17,735 bases of DNA from Thermoleophilaceae bacterium (GCA_013812065.1 JACCUC010000160.1:1-17735); one strand, 5' to 3'. Shown: positions 1 to 8,339, numbered from the stretch's first letter. Notes: a model not told the origin generated them from the letters alone. Made by a program: numbers and translations.

Positions 1-1827
1 GCGGTCGAGGAGTCGGGTGTCCCGACGGAGACCGCTGTCGACTTCTTTCCCCCCGAGAGCGGCGACCTGGTCTACGTGTTCGTGCCGCACGAGTTCCTCC
101 CCTTCACCCTTGCTCCCGCCCACCCCACGGCGCAGCAGCTTCGTCGCAGCGTCGCGCTGACGACCGAGCAGCCCGGCACGCCATGGTTCGATAAGTCGGC
201 TCAGGTGGCAGCCGAGTCCGGGGCCGTCGTCGACATCAACCCGGCTGGAGTGGCGGAGCTCCGCCGTCGCGGGATCCCGGCTCGCCATATGGGCCTCGGC
301 TACGTTCCGTCCTGGGATCGCTGGGGCGGTCGGGATGGAGCCTCCCGCCCGATCGACTACACGTTCCTGGGCCAGTTCACCCACAGGCGCGCAAAGCTGC
401 TGGCCGACGGTGCGCGGTTCCTTCACAGGCGGAGGGCCGCGATCTACTTCTCGCAGACGGTCAGTCCGTACACGCGAGACTCCGAGGAGTTCCTCTCGGG
501 GCCGCGCAAATGGGAGCACCTGGCCTCGGCGCAAGCGCTCCTCAATGTGCACCGAGACGAGCTTCCTTACTTCGAGTGGTTGAGGGTCCTCGAGGCGATC
601 TGCAACGGGTGTGTCCTCGTCTCCGAGCACTCACTCGGGTTCGAGCCCCTGGTGGCGGGAGAGCACTTCCTGAGCGCAGGCTACGAGCGCCTGCCGCTCG
701 TCCTCGACTCGCTGCTCGACCAGCCCGAAAGGCTCGCCGAGATCAGGCAGGCTTCATATGCGCTGGTACGGGAGGAAATGCCGCTGTCGCGGAGCATCGG
801 CGTGCTTGTCGAGGCGGCGACGGAGGCGGGCGCCGCAGAGACCCGCGGCTCGCCGACCTCACTCGATCGCCGTGGCCAGCCTCAGCCGCTGCCGGCGAGG
901 ATCCCCGAGCGCAGGCCGAGGTACCTCGAGGCGGCCGACGCCCTGGAGGAGCCGGGCGGCAACGCGATGATGCGCATGGCCCTCAAGCAGCTCACCCTCG
1001 GCCAACGTGCCCTGGCTAGGAGGCTTCGCGATCTCGAGGCGAACGGAGCCGCCGAGGAGGATCAGGATCGCGTCTACACGCGAGGCCCCTACGCCGACGC
1101 CTCTCCCCAGGTCAGTGTGGCCGTCACGCTCTACAACTACGAGGGCTACATCGGCGAGGCGCTCGCAAGCGTGGCGCTCAGCGCCCGCCGCGATTTCGAG
1201 GTCGTCATCGTCGACGACGCCTCGACCGACGATTCTCTGGCGGCCGCGCTGGCAGCGCTCGACGAGCACCCCTGGGTCGCCGCCAAGGTGATCTCCCGGA
1301 GTCGCAACGGGGGACTGGCCACAGCCCGAAATACGGCCTTCGAGAATTGCCGGGGCGAGTACGTGTTCGTGCTCGACGCCGACAACGCCGTCTACCCGCG
1401 CGCTCTGCGCCAACTCGCTGGCGCGCTCGATGCGGCGCCCGACGCTGCCGTCGCCTACGGCCTCATCGCCATGTTCGACGCCGCCGGGGGAACGAGCGTG
1501 TTCAGCTGGCCCGCGTGGGATCCGTACGAGTTCCGCTTCGGCAACTACATCGACGCCATGGCGATGGTGCGCCGCTCGGCGTGGGAGCTCGTCGGCGGCT
1601 ACGTGAGCGACCCACGCCTACACGGCTGGGAGGACTTCGCCCTATGGTGCGCCTTCGCCCAGCACGGGCTCAGGGGCGTGCGAGTCCCCGAAATCCTCTC
1701 CCGTCTGCGAAAGGGACGCCATTCGATGCTGGCGGTGACCGACATCGATCACTCCGAGGCGTGGGCGCTGCTCATCGAGCGGTATCCGTTTCTCACCTCA
1801 GACACGGTGCCCCTCCAACGCGGGTGA
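1..1827 (+). CDS. Two-domain glycosyltransferase (GT-B-like N-terminal half plus GT2), 5' partial
   Basis: The reading frame is open from base 1 with no convincing start, so the gene begins upstream; a GTG at 76 is in frame but lies inside a conserved-looking region. Numbering from the first codon, residues about 25-260 resemble the C-terminal half of CgeB/GT1-like transferases, with the stretch NVHRDELPYFEWLRVLEAI and Glu198 where such enzymes bind the sugar nucleotide. Residues about 370-590 form a GT2 (GT-A fold) domain: VSVAVTLYNYEGYIGEAL, then VVIVDDASTDDS, the metal-binding DADN (bases 1375-1386), and GWEDFALW (from 1624), whose E-D supplies the usual catalytic acid. The product is probably a cytoplasmic, membrane-associated enzyme adding two sugars to a surface glycan. 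The stop lies in a short GC hairpin, and the next gene converges on it 41 bp away. Family calls are firm; donor and acceptor sugars cannot be read. Confidence 0.9.
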   Translation, partial: AVEESGVPTETAVDFFPPESGDLVYVFVPHEFLPFTLAPAHPTAQQLRRSVALTTEQPGTPWFDKSAQVAAESGAVVDINPAGVAELRRRGIPARHMGLGYVPSWDRWGGRDGASRPIDYTFLGQFTHRRAKLLADGARFLHRRRAAIYFSQTVSPYTRDSEEFLSGPRKWEHLASAQALLNVHRDELPYFEWLRVLEAICNGCVLVSEHSLGFEPLVAGEHFLSAGYERLPLVLDSLLDQPERLAEIRQASYALVREEMPLSRSIGVLVEAATEAGAAETRGSPTSLDRRGQPQPLPARIPERRPRYLEAADALEEPGGNAMMRMALKQLTLGQRALARRLRDLEANGAAEEDQDRVYTRGPYADASPQVSVAVTLYNYEGYIGEALASVALSARRDFEVVIVDDASTDDSLAAALAALDEHPWVAAKVISRSRNGGLATARNTAFENCRGEYVFVLDADNAVYPRALRQLAGALDAAPDAAVAYGLIAMFDAAGGTSVFSWPAWDPYEFRFGNYIDAMAMVRRSAWELVGGYVSDPRLHGWEDFALWCAFAQHGLRGVRVPEILSRLRKGRHSMLAVTDIDHSEAWALLIERYPFLTSDTVPLQRG

Positions 1828-1835
1828 GGCCCGCG
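1819..1835 (+). terminator. Hairpin across the stop codon of the GT2 fusion gene
   Basis: CGCGGG (1819-1824) and CCCGCG (1830-1835) form a perfect 6-bp stem around a 5-base loop that contains the TGA stop. It lies between two converging genes, but no T-run follows, so termination is only suggested. Confidence 0.3.
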
Positions 1836-1868
1836 TCGGACGGCCAGACCCTCGTATCAGACAGAGTC

Positions 1869-2204
1869 CTACCGATCGCGGGCGCTGAAGACGCTCCTGC
1901 CGGCACGAAGGGGCCTCGTCAGGCGCCAGCTCACTGAGCTTGTCACGTCGCGCAGGACACGTTCTGCCCGCTCGGCTCGCGCGCCTTCCTTTTCGGCCCG
2001 CCGGCGCTGCTCGGACGCCTCGGCCTCGAGCGCCACGAGGGAGGCGAGGTCCGACTCCGCGTCGATGAGACGCGCGGCCAGAGCCGCCTCGCGCGCTTGC
2101 CCCTTTGCCTGCTCAGCCTCCGCGAGAGCCACCCTGCGCAGCAGGTCGGTCCGGTCTCCCCTTTTTTCGTCCCTGGGTTCCCTCTGTGCCATGCGGGTCG
2201 GCAC
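1869..2204 (-). CDS. Small coiled-coil protein with C-terminal SWRLTRPLR tail
   Basis: 111 residues. GTG at 2204 is chosen because GGGAGGA (minus strand, bases 2214-2220) lies 9 nt upstream; an ATG four codons later is the alternative. Residues about 20-88 are rich in Ala, Glu and Arg with heptad-like spacing and should form one long coiled coil. Residues 90-100 read SVSWRLTRPLR, followed by a basic tail. Nearly the same motif ends the sulfotransferase at 8378-9640, and a variant ends the neighbour at 2230-3567. In those proteins coil plus tail is attached to an enzyme; here it stands alone. Codon third positions are GC-rich, which supports real coding. It could be an adaptor or membrane-proximal tether, or the surviving tail of a lost enzyme. 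No enzymatic domain is visible and no function can be assigned. Confidence 0.65.
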   Translation of the reverse strand: MPTRMAQREPRDEKRGDRTDLLRRVALAEAEQAKGQAREAALAARLIDAESDLASLVALEAEASEQRRRAEKEGARAERAERVLRDVTSSVSWRLTRPLRAGRSVFSARDR

Positions 2205-2213
2205 CGGAGCCTA

Positions 2214-2220
2214 TCCTCCC
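2214..2220 (-). promoter_or_regulatory. Shine-Dalgarno of the small coiled-coil gene
   Basis: GGGAGGA on the minus strand, 9 nt before the GTG at 2204. It decides the start of this gene, and it lies inside the 25-bp gap between two divergent starts. Confidence 0.6.
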
Positions 2221-2229
2221 GGGCGGCTC

Positions 2230-3567
2230 GTGGGCACGATCGTTCTTCACCCCGGCACCCCGAAGGCGGGCTCGACCAGCATTCAGACGTGGCTCACTCG
2301 CAACGCCGGGCGGCTGAGGGAGTCGGCGATCAACCTCCTCATCGTGCGCGTCGAGGGTAGAGAGGGGGAGGCTGCTCGCCTCGAGCTGACCGACTACGGC
2401 GGGGAGAGCGTCGAGTGGAACGAGATCCTCAAGGTGTACGAGGCCGAGCCCGCCGAGAAGCAGGTTCTGCTCGAGAGCTTCTTCGAGCAGCTCGACGCGG
2501 CGGCGACTCGCGCTCGGGTGACCGTCGTCAGCTCCGAGACGTTGGGCGTCTTCTTCTGGCAGGCCGACCGGATGTTCCTGAGCGGTCTGGAGGAGCTCGC
2601 CGCCGGCCATGAGGTGCGCATCGCCTACTACGTCCGGCCTCAGCACTCGGCTCTCGAGGCGAGCTGGCGTCAGTGGGGCTTTCGCAGAGGTCACAGCCCG
2701 TCCCGGTTCCTGGTCCTCCACTCAGAGTCGTTCCACTACTTCGAAACCTTGCTCTGCGCCCGCCGGCATGCTCCGAGCGTCTCGTTCGAGCCGCGCCCCT
2801 TTCGGCGCGATCTCCTCGACCTCGGCCACCCGGCGGCCGACTTTGCGCGCCGCTTCCTGGACATTGCCGACCCGGCCCCCGGGGACTCCTCGATCTGGTC
2901 GAACCGCGGGTTGCCCCTCGAGGTGGTGAACGCGCTCCGCCACGCGCCGCCGGGCGCGTTCTGGTCTTCCGAGCACGACAACCGCAAGCTCGACCTCTTC
3001 AAGGACGTCCTGGCCGACGTCACAGGCTCGGAGACGGACGAGACGGTCAGGTCGCGGCTCGTGCTCCAGGCGTATTCACACGCGACGTTCGAAGCCGGCA
3101 ACCTGCGGCTGATCGATGCAATGGGGTGGGAGACCGACAGCTTCGTTCCTGCGGTCACGGGCGAGCAGCCAGACTTGACGGCGATGGACGCGCTCTGGGA
3201 GCCGCGCGCGTCGGAGGCAGAGCTCGAGGCGCTGTACCTGGCGCTCGAGCGTGCCGTCCCGCCGGTCTTCGAGAATGCCGAGGGTCCGCCTCTGCCCGAC
3301 GACTCCGCAGAGTACCGGCTTGCCGCAGCAATCGGGGTCATGGACGCGACGGCTCGAGACCTCGCGAGGGCGCAGGTCGAACTCTCGGAACTTCGCTCGA
3401 GCCGCAGCTGGCGCCTGACCCGCCGCCTCGGGACCCTCCGGGGACACGACGATGGGACGAGCGACCCTGCAGCCGGGGTATCGGAGCGCCTCGCCCGGGC
3501 CGCCGGCCGCATCGAGCGCTTCGAAGCGTCCGTCGATCTTGACGAAGCGACGGAAACCGACGGGTGA
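2230..3567 (+). CDS. Sulfotransferase-like protein with C-terminal SWR tail
   Basis: 445 residues from GTG 2230; an ATG at 2191 would add 13 residues but overlap the divergent gene, and neither has a good Shine-Dalgarno. The protein begins with a beta strand and a P-loop-like HPGTPKAGSTSIQTWL (residues 7-22), the form of the 5'-phosphosulfate binding loop in PAPS sulfotransferases and related P-loop proteins. A second block, RIAYYVRPQHSALEASWRQW (residues 130-149), fits the 3'-phosphate binding strand and helix. Residues about 365-390 are helical, and SRSWRLTRRL (391-400) matches the tail motif of two neighbours, here with Arg for Pro. A polar tail follows. The likely role is sulfation of a glycan or lipid-linked sugar from PAPS in the cytoplasm. 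The P-loop family is clear; the substrate and whether PAPS is the donor are inferred. Confidence 0.8.
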   Translation: MGTIVLHPGTPKAGSTSIQTWLTRNAGRLRESAINLLIVRVEGREGEAARLELTDYGGESVEWNEILKVYEAEPAEKQVLLESFFEQLDAAATRARVTVVSSETLGVFFWQADRMFLSGLEELAAGHEVRIAYYVRPQHSALEASWRQWGFRRGHSPSRFLVLHSESFHYFETLLCARRHAPSVSFEPRPFRRDLLDLGHPAADFARRFLDIADPAPGDSSIWSNRGLPLEVVNALRHAPPGAFWSSEHDNRKLDLFKDVLADVTGSETDETVRSRLVLQAYSHATFEAGNLRLIDAMGWETDSFVPAVTGEQPDLTAMDALWEPRASEAELEALYLALERAVPPVFENAEGPPLPDDSAEYRLAAAIGVMDATARDLARAQVELSELRSSRSWRLTRRLGTLRGHDDGTSDPAAGVSERLARAAGRIERFEASVDLDEATETDG

Positions 3568-3569
3568 GG

Positions 3570-3592
3570 CGAGCGGACACCCAAACCGCTCG
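3570..3592. terminator. Bidirectional hairpin between converging genes
   Basis: CGAGCGG (3570-3576) and CCGCTCG (3586-3592) form a perfect 7-bp stem around a 9-base loop, ACACCCAAA. It fills most of the 34-bp gap between the sulfotransferase-like gene (plus) and the end of the long minus-strand operon, so it could terminate both. There is no T-run. Confidence 0.5.
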
Positions 3593-3601
3593 GTTCGAGC
3601 G

Positions 3602-5881
3602 TCACTCCTTTCTCAGCAGGATCAGATCCTCGCGGTCGTCGACGGCTCCCTCGGCGTACTCGACGACCTCGAACCACTCCCAGCACAGCAAGACCGTGTA
3701 GTCCTTCGTCTGGATCGTCGCTCCGGCGGGCTGCCAGCCTCCCGAGCCTCTGGTCCATTCGCCGATGCCCTCGCGCTCGAGCTGACGTGTGACCTCCGGC
3801 GGCGCGAACCGGCGTAGGAACTCGCCCTGGACCGAGAGCGAGACGAGGCCTCCGGCGCGCGTGAGCCGGTGGAGCTCAGCGAGCCACAGGCGCTGCTCGT
3901 GGCGGGTGAGGCGCGGCAGCGTCGAGCAGCCGACCACGAGCTCGAAGCTCTCGGCGGGGACATCCAACGCCGGCTCACGTGCGGCGAGCACGAATTCGCC
4001 GGGCAGCTGCGCGCGTGCCCACTCGATCGCCTCTCGGTCGAAGCCGACGCCGGTGAGCGCCACCCCCTCGAGCTCTCGTGTGAGAGAGGGCTGGAGCAGC
4101 CCGGTGTCGACGCCCCACTCGAGCGCGGTGTCAATCGACTCGAGGTCTCGCTGCTGCCTCACGGGCCCGAGCAGAGCCTGAGTGGATCGGGCCGAGCGCG
4201 CAGCGACCGCGGTCTGGTCCTCCTGCCCGGTCAGCCGGCGCGCGAGGGGGGCGGGGGGGCGACGCGGATCGTCGAACATTCCCGGGACGTAAGGCAGCTC
4301 GAGGCGGCCGACGGGGAGCCAGTCCTCCATGACCGTCACGGCGAAGTCGATCGGCCCCTGAGCGTCGCCGCGGGTCTCGCCGCGGAAGTGGAACCCCGAC
4401 CAGCGCGCATGCGGGATGTCGGCGAACCACGCCGCCACGTCGTCGCGAGGGCGTATCTCGGCGTTCGCGACGCGCACGCCCACGGCCGACAGCTGCGCGT
4501 TGTGGAGGGCCATCTCCGGTGACACGCCCCACCCGCTGAGCTCGACGACGTCGCCGTCGTAGGAGAAGTGCTCGATCGCCGCGAGGACCGCTCCGACGCG
4601 TGCATCCGAACGGATCACCTCAGCCGGGAGGCGCGCGACGCCGAACACCTTCGCTGCGAACAGCCTGTGCCAGCCGTCGAGCTGGCGCGGCTCGATCCGC
4701 TCTCCCGAGGACGTGATCAACACGGGCTGGTTGGCCCGGGGAGGATCGCTCAGCACGAGGCTGACGGGAGGCGGCGCGTAGGCGGATGTCCCCGCGCCCT
4801 CGAAGTGGGCGAGATCTCGGAAGCGCCGCTCCACGGCGGTGGCCGCGGCTGCCTCGTCAGCGAGCAGGCGCGAGAAGCTCGGATCGGATCCCTGGGGGCC
4901 GAAGTAGCGGCGCAGATACTGGAGGTAGACGTTGTCGGGGTCGACCGCGCCGGCTGCCCTGTACTGGAGATAGCCCCTGAGGAACAGGAACCAGTAGGTC
5001 CACCCGGCGTAGGCCCGGCGGAACTCGTCGGTCTCGGACAGGGTGTCGAGCTCGAGGGGCTCCTCGGCGACCGCGGCGAGGATGTCAGCGCTCGTCCCGC
5101 CGCTGAACCTCTCGAAGAAGCGCTGGTAGAGACGGGTGCGCCCAAGGTCGATGTCCGTGGAGAACGTCTCGCGCCCGTCTTTCGACACCTTCGACGCCGA
5201 TGGCGTGCTCGCCGGCGGCCGGTCGACCAGCGTCGCTCGCAGGACCTTGTCGCTCTTCGCGAACACGAGGACGGCGCGTCGCTCCTTGGCATCGTGGATC
5301 GTCCCCCACTCGGTCTCCCCGAGCACCTCGTAGAAGGGGAAGTACTCGGAGACGGGATCGATGTAGGTCTCCTCGAGGTTGCCGTGCAGCTTGTGGGTCT
5401 CGAGGACGAGGACGTCGGTTATCTCGGCGAGGCGGTCGACCACCTTGCCCGCGTAGATGAAGACCGAGAGCGCGAGGACGATGTCGTAGGGCTCGCCGTA
5501 GATCGACGGGTCGGTGATGTCCCGGCGGTAGAACGACACCCTCGAGACGTTGTTGTGGACATTGACGAGGTCGGCGATCTCCACGAAGTAGGGGTCGTAT
5601 TCGAAGCCGTCGACGAGCCGCGCGCCGCGGGCGCGCGCCCCCCGGCTCATCTCGCCGAGGTTGGACCCCAGGTCCAGCACCTTCTTCCCCCGGAAGTCGA
5701 CGCGGTCGAGGAACTCTGCTCGCTCGGTCCGAAAGCCCTGCGTCGATGCGTCGCCGAGCGTGAGCGACTGGTAGTGGTTGCCCGTCTTGATGGCGTCCTG
5801 ACAGGACTCGCTGATGTACTGGACACCCACCGCACTCAGGGTGAGGTCCTTGATCCCGTCGCGCACCTCGGCTCTACGCAC
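3602..5881 (-). CDS. Multidomain protein: methyltransferase, ParB-like, beta-sandwich and decayed methyltransferase domains
   Basis: 759 residues from GTG 5881, overlapping the upstream stop by 8 nt; GTG 5866 (7 bp after that stop) is equally possible. Residues about 45-210 are a class I SAM methyltransferase: motif I is DLGSNLGE (70-77), and FEYD (93-96) holds the acidic residue that binds the SAM ribose. Residues about 383-425 resemble a ParB-like fold, with LDGWHRLFAAKVFGV (401-415). Residues about 440-535 resemble a beta-sandwich with DGDVVELSGWGV and WSGFHFRG. Residues about 580-759 match the methyltransferase-11 type seen in glycan clusters (FDREAIEWAR, then HRLTRAGGLVSLSVQGE), but the Gly-rich motif I has become ALEWGVDTG and the beta-2 acidic residue is lost. 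This last domain is probably non-catalytic. It is the final gene of a five-gene operon, and the protein probably modifies glycan. No exact counterpart is recognised. Confidence 0.85.
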   Translation of the reverse strand: MRRAEVRDGIKDLTLSAVGVQYISESCQDAIKTGNHYQSLTLGDASTQGFRTERAEFLDRVDFRGKKVLDLGSNLGEMSRGARARGARLVDGFEYDPYFVEIADLVNVHNNVSRVSFYRRDITDPSIYGEPYDIVLALSVFIYAGKVVDRLAEITDVLVLETHKLHGNLEETYIDPVSEYFPFYEVLGETEWGTIHDAKERRAVLVFAKSDKVLRATLVDRPPASTPSASKVSKDGRETFSTDIDLGRTRLYQRFFERFSGGTSADILAAVAEEPLELDTLSETDEFRRAYAGWTYWFLFLRGYLQYRAAGAVDPDNVYLQYLRRYFGPQGSDPSFSRLLADEAAAATAVERRFRDLAHFEGAGTSAYAPPPVSLVLSDPPRANQPVLITSSGERIEPRQLDGWHRLFAAKVFGVARLPAEVIRSDARVGAVLAAIEHFSYDGDVVELSGWGVSPEMALHNAQLSAVGVRVANAEIRPRDDVAAWFADIPHARWSGFHFRGETRGDAQGPIDFAVTVMEDWLPVGRLELPYVPGMFDDPRRPPAPLARRLTGQEDQTAVAARSARSTQALLGPVRQQRDLESIDTALEWGVDTGLLQPSLTRELEGVALTGVGFDREAIEWARAQLPGEFVLAAREPALDVPAESFELVVGCSTLPRLTRHEQRLWLAELHRLTRAGGLVSLSVQGEFLRRFAPPEVTRQLEREGIGEWTRGSGGWQPAGATIQTKDYTVLLCWEWFEVVEYAEGAVDDREDLILLRKE

Positions 5882-8339
5882 GCTGCACCTCACCACCGAC
5901 GAGCGTCGGCGAGACCCCGCTCCCGGTGTCTGCGACAAGGTCCCGCAGAGCCTCCTCGTCGCGCGCGAGCAGCATCAGTATGGCCGGCTCTCCGATGCCC
6001 TCGATCTCCCCGAGCGGTGTGCGAGACGTGAATCCAGGAGCGAGCGCCGCGGCGAGAGCGGACCCCTGCGCCTGCTCACCCGGCAGCTCGAGAATCACCG
6101 CTCGCTCGGCGAGCTCGGCAGCCTTGGATGCCTCCTCGGCTCCCACGGTCGCGGAGACGATGGCGACGTCGTAGCGCTCACCTCGGGCGGCGAGCTCCGC
6201 GAGGTCGGCGTGGAAGGAGACGCGAGAGGTGTGGCGATAGGCGTTGATCAGGCCGGCCAGGGTCACGAGCCCCTGCTCGAACTGCACGCCGTCGACGATC
6301 TCGGCGCCGAGGGCCCGCACGGCCCGGCTCACCTCACCGAGACGTGACCCGACCTCGAGGACGGTCGCGCCGGTGAAGTAGACGCGCTCGAGGCAGGCGA
6401 TCCGGTCGGCCAGGGCCGGATCGGCCCGGAACCCGTACCCGAGCAGCGAGTCGAGCGCCCCGGCGTCGGCGACATGCCTCTCCGCCCTGCCCGCCGCCCG
6501 AATCAGGGCTCGGAGCTCACCCCGCACGGTCGGCCATGGCTTGGCTTGGCCTTCGGCCCCGTCCTCGGCCGCCGCGCTCGAGGCCGGCGAATCCTCGAGC
6601 TCGATCGAGTCGTACGCGGGCCTCTCCGGTTCGGGCTCCCACGACGGGCGGGCCGCCGGGTCTTCGCTCAGGTCGATCAGCAGCCGTCGCAGGGACCGCG
6701 CGTAGCGCGAGGGGTCGTGGCGGCGCCGGACGCGTTCGGCGCCGGCCCGTGCGACGCGCTGTCGCTCGGCGGGGTCGGCACTCAGCACGCGATCGAGACA
6801 GCGCGCGAGGTCGGCGACGTCGCTGGCCTCGCAGAGGTAGCCGTGGCGGCCGTCCTCGATCAGCTCCGGCACGCCGAAGACGTTCGACGCGACGACGGGA
6901 GTATCGAAGGCCATCGCTTCGAGGATCGAGATCGGAGACGACTCGATGTCCGAGGAGAGCACGAAGACGTCCGCGACCTCGTGCCAGGAGTAGGGATCGG
7001 AGGTGACGGGGACGAGCGTGCAGCGCCCTTCGAGACCCGCTTCGGCGACGAAGGTGCGGATCCCGTCGGAGTATCCGCCGCCGCTATCGCCGACCAGGAC
7101 GAGGTGAGCGGAAGGGTGACGGCCAGCGACCAGGCCGAAGGCCTGCACGAGCACCGCCTGCGCCTTGCGAGCGTTGATCGTGCCGAGGCACAGGAGCAGC
7201 ACGGCGTCCTCGGGAAAGGCCGCGCGGCGGCGCCGGGCTCGCGAGGGATCGAATCCCCGCCGGAAGACGTCGATGTCGCCGAGCTCCAAACCGTAGGGAG
7301 CCGTGACCATACGGGAGGGGTCCGCGGAGGGCTCGTAGAGCCGCCTTGTCGCGTCGGCGGCGAAGATGAGCGCCGACGCCTGGCGAAGGGCGTGCTCGAG
7401 CCGCTCGCGAACGTAGGCGTGCCCGTCGCGGCCGTGCGCGGCGAGCCACCAGCTGGGCACCGAGAAGCTCTCGTGGATCGACCACGCCACCGGAAGGCCG
7501 AGGCGGGCGCCGAGGTCCGCCCCCAGGAAGGTGTCGAGCGTGTTCGCGAACACCACGTCGAACTCCTGGAGCCTCGCCCAGGCGGCGAGCTGCGCGACCG
7601 CGCTCTCGTACTCCGCCACTCCGATCGCCGGAAGCGTGGTCAGATGCACGTCCGCACCGATGGTCTCGAGACGTCGCCGCCAGGCTCCGTCGATCGGTGC
7701 GACCACCGTGCATAAGGTGGACGGGTCCTGGAGCAGGTAGCGGATCTGCTCGAAGAAGTAGCGCTGCGCCCCGCCATGATCGAGGCGGTGGGTGAAGGCC
7801 AGCACCCTGGTCCCCTCGCCGGCCCGAAAAGTGCGAGGGCCCAGCAGCCGCTCGGTGCTCCGACGCAGCCCGAGGGCGTAGCCGTCCCCGTCCTCGAAGG
7901 GCGGCTCGGGCGGCTCGAGCAGAACCTCCTCGCCGAGCGAGAGCTCGAAGGTCTCGCCTTCGACGCTCGTTGCCCGCGCCTCGAGGCAAATTCGATCGCG
8001 ATCGTCGGGCAGGTCGCCCGGACCGGGGATCCACTCGAAGCCACACACCGAGGCGGCGGGATGGCCGCCGGCCGCCGGGCTGGCCCTTACCTTGGTCCTC
8101 GGAAGCCCGAGTCGTGCCCTTCCGACCGCCCGTCCGTCAATCAGGATGTCGACGTACCCGACCGCGCTGTGGAGGAAGAGCGCCCAGCCCACCACCCTGA
8201 GCGACTCGCGGGCGACGGGCGAGTCCGTCCGAGGTTGCTCGAGAGCTCCCACCGGGCCGTGACGGAGCCACGCCCGCAGTCTGCGCCTCAGAGGCGAGAG
8301 CGCTGCGCTGGGGCGGTTCCGATCGGAGTGAGGTTTCAT
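5874..8339 (-). CDS. GT4 glycosyltransferase with N-terminal beta-sandwich and C-terminal degenerate methyltransferase domain
   Basis: 821 residues from ATG 8339; the frame stays open much further upstream, but that part is a shadow of the sulfotransferase gene. Residues about 45-145 look like a beta-sandwich (SLRVVGWALFLHSAVGYVDI, then VCGFEWIPG) of the kind fused to glycan enzymes. Residues about 178-560 are a GT-B fold GT4 transferase: HRLDHGGAQRY (184-194) at the acceptor side, CLGTINARKAQ (384-394), VTSDPYSWHEVADVFVLSS, and the EX7E nucleotide-sugar motif at Glu466 and Glu474 in ESSPISILEAM. Residues 640-821 resemble the N-terminal methyltransferase of the downstream gene: VLEVGSRLGEVSRA (660-673) keeps motif I, but the beta-2 acidic residue is replaced (VQFE, Gln687). 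The enzyme likely transfers a sugar from a nucleotide donor in the cytoplasm. The gene is 38 bp from the upstream sulfotransferase. Confidence 0.9.
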   Translation of the reverse strand: MKPHSDRNRPSAALSPLRRRLRAWLRHGPVGALEQPRTDSPVARESLRVVGWALFLHSAVGYVDILIDGRAVGRARLGLPRTKVRASPAAGGHPAASVCGFEWIPGPGDLPDDRDRICLEARATSVEGETFELSLGEEVLLEPPEPPFEDGDGYALGLRRSTERLLGPRTFRAGEGTRVLAFTHRLDHGGAQRYFFEQIRYLLQDPSTLCTVVAPIDGAWRRRLETIGADVHLTTLPAIGVAEYESAVAQLAAWARLQEFDVVFANTLDTFLGADLGARLGLPVAWSIHESFSVPSWWLAAHGRDGHAYVRERLEHALRQASALIFAADATRRLYEPSADPSRMVTAPYGLELGDIDVFRRGFDPSRARRRRAAFPEDAVLLLCLGTINARKAQAVLVQAFGLVAGRHPSAHLVLVGDSGGGYSDGIRTFVAEAGLEGRCTLVPVTSDPYSWHEVADVFVLSSDIESSPISILEAMAFDTPVVASNVFGVPELIEDGRHGYLCEASDVADLARCLDRVLSADPAERQRVARAGAERVRRRHDPSRYARSLRRLLIDLSEDPAARPSWEPEPERPAYDSIELEDSPASSAAAEDGAEGQAKPWPTVRGELRALIRAAGRAERHVADAGALDSLLGYGFRADPALADRIACLERVYFTGATVLEVGSRLGEVSRAVRALGAEIVDGVQFEQGLVTLAGLINAYRHTSRVSFHADLAELAARGERYDVAIVSATVGAEEASKAAELAERAVILELPGEQAQGSALAAALAPGFTSRTPLGEIEGIGEPAILMLLARDEEALRDLVADTGSGVSPTLVGGEVQRA

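Noticed and set aside
4568..6031. 487-codon plus-strand ORF opposite the multidomain methyltransferase
   Set aside because: It is antisense to a gene with clear motifs; its composition (Val, Glu, Gly and Arg rich with no fold pattern) is typical of the mirror of a high-GC gene.
6474..7715. 413-codon plus-strand ORF
   Set aside because: Shadow of the GT4 domain on the other strand; no recognisable motif.
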